Origin: Notospermus geniculatus
Lineage: Eukaryota > Nemertea > Pilidiophora > Heteronemertea > Lineidae
Assembly (NCBI GenBank): GCA_002633025.1
Contig: NMRB01001820.1
Coordinates: 15,879-79,878, forward strand
Reading direction: 5' to 3'
Length of the DNA: 64,000 bases
Part shown: one piece after another, positions 1-8,040 of the stretch
How positions within the stretch are numbered: position 1 is the first letter of the stretch
Layout of the letters: every line of letters begins with the position of its first letter
The notes under the pieces: generated by a model
What the model saw: only the letters and a program-made list of their open reading frames with translations
Told to the model about the DNA's origin: nothing
The model's database searches: none
Program-made: the position numbers and the translations under genes

Positions 1-1640
1 TAGACCGAAAACTCCTGTCTCCGAACATAACAGAGTTATGATTCTACGACCGGATACATCAATACAAACTCCTATGGGGACTAGTGTAAACGAAAATTTG
101 CATATCAATAGGGCGAACACGCTGCACTTTTATTGCGAATATCTCGAAAACCTACAGCGAAAATTGCTTTTAATACCAAATATTTGTAATGTTCATATAA
201 AACAGTAGGTGACTGGACCATTTTGATTGTAATCTGACCAGAACACATTGGTTTAATTGCTTTTCTTCGGTGCGATCTTGCATCGCGCCGAACTTGGCTG
301 CCATAATGTTTTGATGACGTCACTTTCGGCGTTTGCCTCTGCTGTCATCGGAAATCGCCGAGTGTTTCCGATTGCTCAAACTGCGCCTTCTGCGCATGCG
401 CAATGGTGAAAGTTTATTCCTCCAAGGGCGAAGAAACATCCGATAATTACGACCTTTCGAACCTTCAACTCCCAAGTGACCTTTCGCTCCGGAAGTCAAC
501 AAACCAATGTACAGTACGATGTACAGGGATATGGCGGCGTGTTTTCACTGTCCTTCAAACTTCGGATTTTAAACGCTTTGGAAGTGGTCAGATTTTTTGG
601 GCAACGGTAGGAGTGTCATCTAGAATATTGAAACTTCATGATAGGATACTTTTTAAATGATGTCCTGCTTCCAGAGCTTCACCAGCAGTGAAAACATTTC
701 GCCCTTCTCAGACGGGAGAATTTCCTCCACACAACATGGAGTGCTGAATCACGACGTAGAATATCCCAAATATTCGAAGTCGTGAATTTCATGACTAGCG
801 GCGGTACAGCGATGTTGCTTCTCACCTGCTGCGAATTTGCTCACTTTGTGAAGATTTGATGTAGGCCTACACAACCTGTACCGGTATTCTTTGGTGATTA
901 AAATGAAATTATGAGTTAATGATTCTGATTGGGGGATATTTCGCGGGTTTGTGCCGTCAATTTATTTCGGCGCTCGGACTTGATTTTGAGATCGGCGAAT
1001 TCTACCGACGCGTGAATACTGCCGACATAAACCTACCCTAGGCCCCTACCGGTAGCCCAGCCTATGCATTTTCCATTGAAAGAACACCCACGTTGCAGAA
1101 TTCTGCATCTGGATGTGGAATTCCACGTGACAACGTTGCAAAATACCGCATAAGAACCTAGGCCTAGGCTAGGCCTAGTTTCCCGAACTGTTCATTTTGT
1201 GAACCATGTCACATGTCATGTGAACTGGTGAAATCTCAATCTCAAATGAAATTGCATGGATGAATGAGGCGAATTGTGTTTGTCCGAACCTGCTTGTCCT
1301 TCCTGTCTCACCTTCGTCTCGACAACAATGACGTGGTCAATCCGTTAAGTCTAGTTGTTATCTAATCATGATCATGTTTGTCCGAATTTGAAGGTCGGGC
1401 GGTGTGCTATTAACTGTTGAACAGTTGAATCAAGCACCGCATCTCTTTCATAGATCTGTGTGTCGCTCCCCATGCATACCATGCATGCCATGCCATGCTC
1501 CCAGCATCACCTGATCACGTCATCATGATCACATGATCATCCGTCACGTCCGTGTCATCTAATTTCGGACAGTTGTAGACTCGACTGCATAACTCCGGAC
1601 CAACCGGAATTTTACCCAGCAATCATAGCCGTGACGACAA
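1..1640. other. Non-coding region, no gene recognised
   Basis: Only short, unconvincing open frames are present. Bases 771-803 resemble 16928-16965, and bases 1-32 resemble 16902-16930, so part of this stretch belongs to a dispersed repeat. The stretch 1150-1180 is rich in the words taggcctagg, and 1500-1550 is rich in gatca/catgat words. I see no RNA gene. Confidence 0.5.
391..402. promoter_or_regulatory. NRF1-type palindromic motif
   Basis: The 12-mer TGCGCATGCGCA matches the palindromic NRF1 consensus, which is common in CpG-rich animal promoters. It lies in a locally GC-richer stretch just before an ATG at 403. No convincing downstream gene is visible, so a promoter role is only inferred. 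Confidence 0.3.
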
Positions 1641-1853
1641 CACGCTGGAATGGCTGGGGAATCAGTGCTGCGCGATACCGTGCGATGGCCGTTTTCCGAG
1701 TCCGTGTTTTGCAAACCTCCGTGTCAGAATGGCCGAAAATGAGCAGGACCGGCTACAAAAATCTGAAACTGGAGACAGAAATGTCATCGAATCCGAGTAA
1801 GTAAGACGTACAGTCGGATCTCAGTGGTTTACTGCAGCTCTGTGAGAAATTTG
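1641..1853. mobile_element. Left TIR of a CACGCTGG-family element
   Basis: This stretch aligns almost base for base with the arms of the complete element at 14183-14948. It starts CACGCTGG, has a small extra segment near the tip, and runs to the shared gagaaatttg. Identity stops at about 1853, where the virus-like gene block begins. The matching right end is not found within the next several kilobases. Confidence 0.75.
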
Positions 1854-2343
1854 AAATTAATGAGAATTCTTCTTGAGTAATATGTGAATCTGATAAAGCT
1901 CTACTAATTAAGTTATTAACGGTGTTTAGTTTCGAGATAGCTAACATTCCTATTTTTTCATGTTTTTCAATTTTACTTTGAAATCTTTTAGCAAAAAAAT
2001 TTAAAGTTGAAGAAATAAGTGCGCCACCAATTGTTACGGCTCCTAATACCATTCCAACTGGTGCTGCAATTACACCTGCTAAAGCGGTTACACCAACCGA
2101 GCCGGCAGCGACACTTGTAAAATTTAAGAAATGATTAGTATAAGAGAAACCGTTAAATGCTTTCATATATTTGGAATGAATTGCTCTTCGAAATTCTATT
2201 TCACTCTCAAAGAATTTTTTTATTTCTGAGATAAGTTGTAATCTAAACTGAGTGGGATCCGGTTTTGGTGGTTGAGGGTTGTAAGGTGGCGGTATAAACG
2301 GTTGTAAATCTGGGTACATTTTTTTGTCGACTTCGGGCTCCAT
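1753..2343 (-). CDS. Virus-like element membrane-hairpin protein
   Basis: This 196-residue ORF has a proline-rich N-terminus (about residues 15-30), a charged helix (about 35-65), then a long glycine/alanine/valine-rich hydrophobic stretch (about 75-120) that can form two membrane segments, and a charged helix after it. From memory, similar proteins recur in cnidarian and other invertebrate mobile elements next to the other ORFs of this block; I cannot search. The last ~30 residues are encoded by the CACGCTGG TIR, so the natural C-terminus was probably replaced or is TIR-encoded. The start ATG follows the upstream stop by 4 bp. It is probably a membrane or virion-morphogenesis protein, and its function is unknown. 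Confidence 0.6.
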   Translation of the reverse strand: MEPEVDKKMYPDLQPFIPPPYNPQPPKPDPTQFRLQLISEIKKFFESEIEFRRAIHSKYMKAFNGFSYTNHFLNFTSVAAGSVGVTALAGVIAAPVGMVLGAVTIGGALISSTLNFFAKRFQSKIEKHEKIGMLAISKLNTVNNLISRALSDSHITQEEFSLISNFSQSCSKPLRSDCTSYLLGFDDISVSSFRFL

Positions 2344-2347
2344 TTAA

Positions 2348-2665
2348 TTAGTAAGAAATAGTTGAGTCTGGGAGATTGATGATTGGTCTTGGTTTAGGAA
2401 TAGGTTTAGGATTTTCAAGGATTTTAGGCGGTTTAGGCGGTTCAGGATTTTCAAGGATTTTAGGTTTTTCAAGAATTTTAAGCGGTTCAGGCGGTTCAGG
2501 GATTTTAGGAATAACCCAATCACCATCAATTAATACAGGTTCTGGTACTGTAGGTTGCGGTGGAACTGGTTCTGGTTTTATATCCGAATCTCGTTCATGG
2601 TTTGATTCCTCTAACATTTTTTGCCAATTTTTCGGTCTTTTAGAATAACCCCAATATCTACTCAT
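2348..2665 (-). CDS. Proline-rich repeat protein of virus-like element
   Basis: This 105-residue ORF starts with a basic/aromatic segment (MSRYWGYSKRPKNW) and continues into a long tail built from short repeats rich in P, E, K and I (KILEKP/KILENP/IPEPP types, about residues 45-95). The underlying DNA is a short minisatellite of ttttaggcggttcagga-like units, so the tail length may vary between copies. It starts 16 bp after the stop of the capsid-like frame and ends 4 bp before the ATG of the membrane-hairpin ORF. Its role is unknown; a low-complexity scaffold or virion linker is a guess. Confidence 0.55.
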   Translation of the reverse strand: MSRYWGYSKRPKNWQKMLEESNHERDSDIKPEPVPPQPTVPEPVLIDGDWVIPKIPEPPEPLKILEKPKILENPEPPKPPKILENPKPIPKPRPIINLPDSTISY

Positions 2666-2681
2666 TTATGAGAATGAAATT

Positions 2682-3182
2682 TTAAGCTGATCTTATAACT
2701 AATTCGTACTGAATATCACCTTCGTTGAAGTCTATTTTTCTATTATTTTCATCCGTAATCCAAATTCTTAATTTGTTAAATCTCTCCACGCAGGGTCTTC
2801 CGGTCATGTTGGACATGTTGTATTGTAACAATTCTCCGAATTCACATTTTTTAACTGGTAATCTGACAAATATATCACTTCTCTCACCATTGTAAAGCAT
2901 ATATTCTGAATTAATTATATCACAATGAATATGGAAATACTCGAATGGTCTGAAATTAATGGGTTCATCGCCTTTTATTACCCCGTCACTACCTTTTGGG
3001 GTTGGCCTCATGTATCTACCAGTAAGCCCTAATAATTTTTTAGCATTTTCTTGTATAAGAAGATTGTAATCAGCAACAGTTTTTCCTGTAGGTATATCAA
3101 ACATAATTTCCATCTTACCATCATAAGGCATTAAATCAAATTTCATAAAATCCTTATCTAGACTTATTTTTTGCAATTGATT
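2682..3182 (-). CDS. Capsid-like protein, downstream (-1) frame
   Basis: This frame carries the larger, C-terminal part of a beta-rich protein. It ends with an alternating pattern (RIWITDENNRKIDFNEGD) of the kind I associate with jelly-roll capsid proteins of integrating eukaryotic DNA viruses (Polinton/adintovirus-like and relatives). It has no ATG of its own near its 5' end; its first usable codons lie inside the upstream ORF. The frame joins the upstream ORF by a -1 shift at 3182-3188. It is either the product of programmed frameshifting, a one-base homopolymer deletion in a dead copy, or a sequencing error. The capsid call is inference from pattern and neighbours. Confidence 0.6.
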   Translation of the reverse strand, partial: NQLQKISLDKDFMKFDLMPYDGKMEIMFDIPTGKTVADYNLLIQENAKKLLGLTGRYMRPTPKGSDGVIKGDEPINFRPFEYFHIHCDIINSEYMLYNGERSDIFVRLPVKKCEFGELLQYNMSNMTGRPCVERFNKLRIWITDENNRKIDFNEGDIQYELVIRSA

Positions 3183-3454
3183 TTTAAATTCCTTGTTAAA
3201 TTTAAATCAAATTCGTAATTCCCATCCGGCATATTAAGATATTTCCCTCGCCGACTCCCTTGACTATTTTCATAAATAACAAATCTATTATTATCTAGAT
3301 CACCTGAAATATTGTAAAAAGTACAGGATATTCCTGCGTAAATAATTCTGATGTTTTCTACATCTAGCACCTCTTCGTCTAATTGAACTGTCAGATCATT
3401 TGCCTCTTGATCGGGACAGTCCTTTGAGTTGATCATTAACATTTTTTCCTTCAT
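3164..3454 (-). CDS. Capsid-like protein, N-terminal frame
   Basis: This 96-residue ORF begins with MKEKMLMINSKDCPD, an N-terminal 'NSKDR-like' motif followed by a hydrophobic/beta pattern, a YNISGDLDNNRFVIYE segment and PDGNYEFDL. I recognise this layout as the N-terminal part of viral jelly-roll-like proteins, where it normally continues directly into the C-terminal part. Here the frame closes at 3164 and the rest is in the -1 frame. The ATG directly follows the stop of the upstream ORF (TAAATG). It could make a short product alone or, after frameshifting, a protein of about 256 residues. Confidence 0.6.
   Translation of the reverse strand: MKEKMLMINSKDCPDQEANDLTVQLDEEVLDVENIRIIYAGISCTFYNISGDLDNNRFVIYENSQGSRRGKYLNMPDGNYEFDLNLTRNLKINCKK
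3182..3188 (-). promoter_or_regulatory. Slippery heptamer T TTA AAA (-1 frameshift site)
   Basis: Read on the minus strand in the zero frame of the N-terminal ORF, the heptamer is T TTA AAA. This fits the X XXY YYZ rule for -1 ribosomal frameshifting. The -1 frame entered here is exactly the one open down to 2682, and the zero frame stops 16 bp further on. No strong downstream hairpin or pseudoknot was identified by eye, and the region is AT-rich. A lost A in the run is the simple alternative. Confidence 0.5.
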
Positions 3455-3922
3455 TTACTCCATAGAAAATGCGGTAGATTTTTCATCTTCGGGTTTACTA
3501 GGTTCAATTTTTACCGGTTCTTTAGGTGTCTCTTTAGGTTTAAAAACTTTGTATTTTCCCCATTTACACCATATTATTACACCACCAATAACTAAAACTG
3601 TTGGTAAAACTAACCATGAAAAATTAGTTTGTGAGGGATTTTCTTCGGTTTGAGACGATGTATCAGAAGCCGGGGGCTGTGGTTCTGGCTGAGGTTCTGG
3701 TTTAACTGGCGCGTCAGGTTTATTATTTAGTAAATTTTGTTTTCTCTTTTTTAATTCTTGAGATCGTCTTCCTAATTCTTTACTCCACGCTATCTGTTTT
3801 GCTGATCTAGGTTTTTTCGGCGGGGCGTTAGCCGCAGTGGTAACAGTCGGGGGATCATTTTTAGGAGGTAAAATTTCTTCTTTTATTTCAACATCGCTTC
3901 GTGGTTCAGCGTCCTCACTCAT
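3455..3922 (-). CDS. Single-pass membrane protein of virus-like element
   Basis: This 155-residue ORF has an acidic N-terminus, a basic segment (about residues 35-65, containing SAKQIAWSKELGRRSQELKK) and a P/E/Q-rich spacer. One clear transmembrane helix follows (about 100-118, LVLPTVLVIGGVIIW), with a K/P/E-rich tail after it. Its start codon abuts the stop of the preceding ORF (TAAATG) and its stop abuts the next start in the same way. It is plausibly a virion membrane or entry-complex component of an integrated DNA-virus-like element. No named family is certain. Confidence 0.6.
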   Translation of the reverse strand: MSEDAEPRSDVEIKEEILPPKNDPPTVTTAANAPPKKPRSAKQIAWSKELGRRSQELKKRKQNLLNNKPDAPVKPEPQPEPQPPASDTSSQTEENPSQTNFSWLVLPTVLVIGGVIIWCKWGKYKVFKPKETPKEPVKIEPSKPEDEKSTAFSME

Positions 3923-4612
3923 TTATTGAGGTGATTTTTCTTTCTTTGGTCTTTCTGGAATAGTTGGAGCCTTGGGTGCTTCGCTGGGTTCAGTATAATT
4001 AATATTTCCGACAGTTATCAAACTCGTTGAAGCGATTGCCATTAGTGCACCCATTTTTAAAGTAAGCCACCCAGCCCATTTATCTACTTCGGTTCTCAGA
4101 ATGTAATCGTTGCTCAAATCTTCGTATAGTTTTTCTTCATTCTCTATCGGTAAAAATAAACTAGTTAGTTTAGAATAGGATTTTAAAATGGTTTTACTAA
4201 AAGTATCATTAACTCTAACAGCTAGTGCACTAGTGTAAATCCTGTGAAATTTTATTAAGTCTCGTTCACACATGTTGTCTAGGTCGTTGAAAGTTAATTG
4301 TTTTCCAGTGAACTCTTTCGTTTCACCAGTAGCAACTAAAATTTCTAAATCTCCTTTAGCTTGTTTAGCTTGTTCTGACAGGACTTGAGTGGAATTAACT
4401 GGATTTTGATTGGTTGTAACTGGTTTTCGACTAAAATCTAAACAGGGATTAAATGGTAGTTGATTGGTGTTAAAATTTTGTGTATTTTTAGTTGGTCCTT
4501 GTTGGTTTCTAGTTACCCCTTGTTGGCAACTGCTAGTTGAGTTAGTTGACACAAAACCAATGTCTTTCATTACGTTGTCGACTAACTGAGTCTCTACGTT
4601 TGTTAAGCTCAT
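3923..4612 (-). CDS. Alpha-helical protein of virus-like element
   Basis: This 229-residue ORF has a low-complexity N-terminus rich in N, Q, T and S (to about residue 75). A helical region follows (about 90-205) that ends in a hydrophobic stretch (WAGWLTLKMGALMAIAS), then a proline/lysine tail. I remember similar 'helix plus terminal hydrophobic segment' proteins as neighbours of capsid-like genes in invertebrate mobile elements, but no formal domain name applies. Its ATG overlaps the upstream stop in an ATGA arrangement, and the next ORF starts immediately after its own stop. Confidence 0.6.
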   Translation of the reverse strand: MSLTNVETQLVDNVMKDIGFVSTNSTSSCQQGVTRNQQGPTKNTQNFNTNQLPFNPCLDFSRKPVTTNQNPVNSTQVLSEQAKQAKGDLEILVATGETKEFTGKQLTFNDLDNMCERDLIKFHRIYTSALAVRVNDTFSKTILKSYSKLTSLFLPIENEEKLYEDLSNDYILRTEVDKWAGWLTLKMGALMAIASTSLITVGNINYTEPSEAPKAPTIPERPKKEKSPQ

Positions 4613-4809
4613 TTAATTAGCAAAAAGTTGTGAGGAAATTGTAATCTCATAACTAATTTTGCTGATTTATTATCTTTCAATTCTTTTATAACCTCGTTTC
4701 GGATTTCCTTGGGAATAATTGCGTTTTCTTCTAGCGCCTGTTTCATAGCTTTCTCATCTTTGTTGAAGAAAAGTACCAATAATCTTATGTTTTCTCTAAA
4801 ATCTTTCAC
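4609..4809 (-). CDS. Small helical ORF of virus-like element, 5' uncertain
   Basis: About 66 charged, helical residues are open here. The frame is open upstream only as far as an in-frame TGA at about 4828, with no ATG at the left edge; the first codon usable there is GTG. The true start may be the internal Met (about residue 22) or may have been lost. The stop overlaps the next ATG as ATGA. It is probably the first preserved member of the tandem block. A single N at 4858 and repeated sequence just upstream suggest that the region was hard to assemble. Confidence 0.4.
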   Translation of the reverse strand: MKDFRENIRLLVLFFNKDEKAMKQALEENAIIPKEIRNEVIKELKDNKSAKLVMRLQFPHNFLLIK

Positions 4810-4867
4810 AATCGAATTATATTTTTGTCATTACGTTTTCACTGCCACAGGCCACAGNAACAAAGAA

Positions 4868-4922
4868 ACCCAAGCTTCATGCTTAAAAGGGTGACACCCA
4901 AGCTTCGTGCTTAAAAGGGTGA
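4868..4922 (+). repeat. Two direct copies of a 27-bp unit
   Basis: Copies lie at 4868-4894 and 4896-4922 and differ at one base. Each contains the near-palindrome acccaagctt...aaaagggtga. They lie directly upstream of the virus-like block and next to the single N at 4858, so the true copy number may be higher. Confidence 0.8.
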
Positions 4923-4972
4923 AAACATTTTTAGTTCATTTTTGGAATTTTCGAGATTTTCGAGAAATTTAT

Positions 4973-5142
4973 AGTATAAGGAAAGTGAAAGGATCTGGAC
5001 GGAAGAGGTTTTATTAGTTTGCAAGTTTAGGTACGTATAGTTTTTGGAAACAGCCCGGAAATAGGGATATTTTAGTGTATTTTAGCCTGGGGGTGCGGCT
5101 AATCTTCCTCTTCCGTCCAGATCCTTTCACTTTCCTTATACT
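4973..5142. mobile_element. 170-bp MITE-like hairpin with 36-bp perfect TIRs
   Basis: Arms 4973-5008 and 5107-5142 are perfect inverted copies, with outer ends AGTATAAGG and CCTTATACT. The unit separates the virus-like block from a truncated ORF on the right, whose reading ends within the first bases of the hairpin. No clear target duplication was found. The AG...CT ends recall Polinton-type termini, but this is only a resemblance. Confidence 0.75.
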
Positions 5143-5396
5143 AACTCCGTTTCAAAAGAAGACTTTAGGACGTGCATGTTGGCATTAGATTTTTCTTGAG
5201 CTTCCTCGATGACTTTTACACGAGATTTGAGATCAGCAACTTCTGATGCCACGCACAAAATGTTGTTGTTTAAGTCGTAGAATAGTTTAGCAAAACACTT
5301 ACTTATGTCCGTTAGATCATTGCAATGATAAATTGCCTCAAGTTCCTCCAGGGACCGATTTCGTTCCTCGTGCAAAGATTGCAGAGTGCGTGGCAT
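5136..5396 (-). pseudogene. N-terminal coiled-coil ORF fragment, LINE ORF1-like
   Basis: The 86-residue frame starts MPRTLQSLHEERNRSLEELE in a good ATG context. It is rich in heptad-like L/I/V spacing (about residues 10-75), and it is cut by the 4973-5142 hairpin. About 180 bp upstream the minus strand has CAAGATGGCGGAC, a YY1-like motif often found at 5' ends of L1-type LINEs. I therefore favour the 5' end of a LINE with an ORF1 coiled coil. A first exon of a host gene is the alternative. Confidence 0.4.
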
Positions 5397-5797
5397 TTTG
5401 GAGCTAATGAAAAGTCACCGATTATCACTATAAATATCACTAAAAATCAGTCCAAATGATATTTGTAACTCAGGCTAGCATTCCACGATACCGTTACGTT
5501 ATGATTTGAGGGGAAAACGCAATAGAATCATGTAGAAAATCGTGTTTCTGCAGAGACCGAAAAAACTGCCTGCTGACTAGTCCGCCATCTTGAATCTGAG
5601 ATATTTTGAGATAACTTGCAATATTGTCAACTGAGCAACACGAAACAAGTCTCAGTTATGCCTGCTTATCCAAGGACAGGACTGTGTTAAAATTCTCAGC
5701 CTCACCTGTCCGGGTGATTGAAATATCATGAGATTTTGATATATCAAACTTGATAATTTGAAATATCTCTGTCTGTGGTAGAGATAGAGGCATGATA

Positions 5798-6060
5798 AAG
5801 TGTTTTTCACATTGAACTGGCCAAAGGTACTTAGTTGAACTCAGGAATGTGACCAGATCACATTTACCAAGAGGTAGTGGTGTTGCACAACACTGACTTG
5901 AAAACAGATTATAGCTCTTTCATGGTATCAGCCAAAGCTGGTCAGCTATGACACTGGCTGTCGAGGGTTGTGTAACATTATTATTTGTGATCATGCCATT
6001 ACAGTTTAGTGACAAGAGGTCAGCCAAGTACCTTTGGCCAGTTCAATGTGAAAAACACTT
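5798..6060. mobile_element. Tc1/mariner-type MITE inserted at TA
   Basis: Inverted arms of at least 34 bp (5798-5831 and 6027-6060) begin AAGTGTTTTTCACATTGAAC. TA flanks both sides (5796-5797, 6061-6062). The surrounding minisatellite provides empty sites (gcatgatatcaccca), which show that only TA was duplicated. Confidence 0.85.
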
Positions 6061-6419
6061 TATCACCCATTTAGGTTATTGATGATGCCCATTTCTATTA
6101 TCTCTGCCTGTGGTAGAGGTACAGGCATGATATCACCCATACTTAGGTTATCGATGATGCCCATTTCGATTATGCAACGACCTTGATGATCAGAGGTCAA
6201 GGTCAAGGTCAAACTTGATAATTTGAAATATCTCTGCCTGTGGTAGAGGTAGAGGCATGATATCTCCCACACTTAGGTTGTTGATGATGCCGATTTCGAT
6301 TATGCAACGACCTCGATGATCAGAGGTCAAGGTCAAGGTCAAGGTCAAACTTGATAATTTGAAATATCGCTGCCTGTGGTAGAGGTAGAGGCAGAGGCAC
6401 CATATTTGGCATACTTAGG
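6061..6419. repeat. ~120-bp minisatellite with tandem AGGTCA words
   Basis: The unit contains cttaggttatcgatgatgcc, aggtcaaggtcaaggtca and aatatctctgcctgtggtag. About two to three diverged copies are present, and a further partial one lies at 5740-5795, before the TA MITE. The AGGTCA words vary in number between units. Confidence 0.8.
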
Positions 6420-6423
6420 TTAA

Positions 6424-6679
6424 AGATAATGTATCACGGGTATTTTCGCGGGCCACGAAAATCATTGTTTATTTACATTTTGTTTGTTTATGTCCAGTTT
6501 TTCTTTGTCTTATGAGTAATTTGTTGATGGGGCATGCCCGTCTAGAAATTCTTTTGATACCGAAAGTATTCAATTTGGGTTGGCATGTCCCGAAAGTCCC
6601 GAAAGTCCAAAATAACATAACGTAAACATCCATGTTTACAAACATTGATTGTAAACAATGAAGTCATGATACATTATCT
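6424..6679. mobile_element. MITE with TTAA target duplication
   Basis: The TIRs are AGATAATGTATCA / TGATACATTATCT, with TTAA on both sides (6420-6423, 6680-6683). A second copy in opposite orientation lies at 53835-54078. TTAA points to piggyBac- or Kolobok-type mobilisation. Confidence 0.85.
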
Positions 6680-6696
6680 TTAATTCCTCTTTTCTG

Positions 6697-6835
6697 TACC
6701 TTTTTACCTAGTACCTTTATTACCTTGTACCTTCTTTTACCCAGTACCTTTTTTACCTGTACCTTTTTTACCTAGTACCTTTATTACCTAGTACCTTTTT
6801 ACCGGTACCTTTTCTACGGTACTTTTTTATCTGAT
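6697..6835. repeat. Short minisatellite (tttacctagtacc units)
   Basis: There are roughly eight imperfect units of 16-20 bp based on tttttacctagtacc. The array lies between the TTAA MITE and the 3' flank of the 6981-8012 ORF. Confidence 0.8.
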
Positions 6836-6980
6836 GTCTATCAACGTACCTTGATCTCTGTCAATGTATCATTCATGTACCGGAAGAAGCACCTGTACAT
6901 CGGGAACCATACAACATTTACAATGTCATCTTGTTTAAAATAGCATTTTCATCGTCCAAAAAAGAAACATAGACACTGGT

Positions 6981-8012
6981 TTATTTTATACATGTAGGTG
7001 AAAATACATTTACTACATCATATCTCTTATGTTTCAGACGTATCATGCGGACGTTCCTGTTTTGCTCAAAAGCGGCCTGGTTCGGCCCCATGAGTCGACT
7101 ATCATCGTCACTCATTTCCAGCCGTAGCAGACTGATGACGTCATTGTTTTCATTCAAACTCGATGTACAAACCTCCTGCATTTCAAAGCCGGAATACCCC
7201 CAGTATTTAGCACCTTTCCTAGTATTCAAAAAACCTACAGCGAACACACCCAACGCTTCGTTAGTGATAAAGTGTGTGGAGGTTTTTGGCATAGGAACCT
7301 CTTGTTGCCGTATTGTAGGACGGGTTTGAAAGTTTCGAACAACAAGAAGAACCTGCAAGCGATATTTGACCTTGTTTATAAAGATGATAACAGGATATTG
7401 CGCCACATGGAACAACCACAACCAGGGTCGACCAGGGTCATCCCGCAGGATTTTGATCGGCAGTTGAAACTGAAGAGTTGAATTGTGGAAGAAAGCATAC
7501 GCCATTTTTCCATTCTCATGTTTCCGGCGTAGGTCGTAAAAGGTCAAGGACATTGCTGATCGCGCGGACACCAAACAATAAAAAACAAATCTTAACATAT
7601 CAGTTGTGCGAATAAAGTGGGGGATAGATATAATTCTAGCAAGATGAACTTCACTGCATTTTTCTTTCGGCGGAGGAGGGAGATTTACAGTCAGTTTCCC
7701 ACGTGATAACTGGTACACCCGTATTTCCTCAATGACAGATTTTCTGCGGGTCTTTCTGTAAACAATACTCAGGTGATAGTCAAGAAAGTTCTGGGGACTG
7801 ACCACCACGGTACCGGAATTTTCATGTTCAACAAGAAAGTAGGTGAAATTATATGACACCCGATAAACGTTATTTTGACGCGGAGTGTACACCAGGATTC
7901 TCGTCCAAGGCACTGGCTGCTCTACGTAATCTACCGTTACAAATGGCTGGTTCTGGTGAAATGAAACAGAAAGATATTTTTCCGTTGATCTGATTGGTGG
8001 AATAAACGACAT
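6981..8012 (-). CDS. Orphan intronless ORF family, copy A
   Basis: This 343-residue ORF has no domain I recognise. It starts MSFIPPIRSTEK, which is conserved in copy B and supports this ATG. The middle has a patterned YxxxLxYRKTRRKS segment (about residues 85-100), NLPPPPKEKC (about 118) and MAYAFFHNSTLQFQLPIKI (about 175-195); an AKYWGYSGFEMQ segment lies in the C-terminal third. There is no signal peptide or convincing TM. The TAA stop lies inside an AATAAA poly(A) signal. On the coding strand a TTACGTCA (CRE-like) motif and TTTATAA lie within 30 bp upstream. Copies at 26519-27532 (close), 25018-25497 (broken) and 12269-13234 (distant) show a family. Conservation of the frame between copies suggests real coding. 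Confidence 0.7.
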   Translation of the reverse strand: MSFIPPIRSTEKYLSVSFHQNQPFVTVDYVEQPVPWTRILVYTPRQNNVYRVSYNFTYFLVEHENSGTVVVSPQNFLDYHLSIVYRKTRRKSVIEEIRVYQLSRGKLTVNLPPPPKEKCSEVHLARIISIPHFIRTTDMLRFVFYCLVSARSAMSLTFYDLRRKHENGKMAYAFFHNSTLQFQLPIKILRDDPGRPWLWLFHVAQYPVIIFINKVKYRLQVLLVVRNFQTRPTIRQQEVPMPKTSTHFITNEALGVFAVGFLNTRKGAKYWGYSGFEMQEVCTSSLNENNDVISLLRLEMSDDDSRLMGPNQAAFEQNRNVRMIRLKHKRYDVVNVFSPTCIK

Positions 8013-8014
8013 TC

Positions 8015-8040
8015 GATGACGTAATCTGTAGTTATAAACT
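8015..8040 (-). promoter_or_regulatory. CRE-like and TATA-like motifs upstream of copy A
   Basis: TGACGTAA (8017-8024, plus strand) and AGTTTATAAC on the minus strand (8031-8040) precede the ATG at 8012. The same block precedes copy B at 27537-27560. They lie very close to the ATG, so they could also be 5' UTR; promoter function is inferred. Confidence 0.3.

Noticed and set aside
2376-2648. Plus-strand glycine/serine-rich frame
   Set aside because: It is the antisense of the proline-rich repeat ORF; the repeat unit keeps several frames open.
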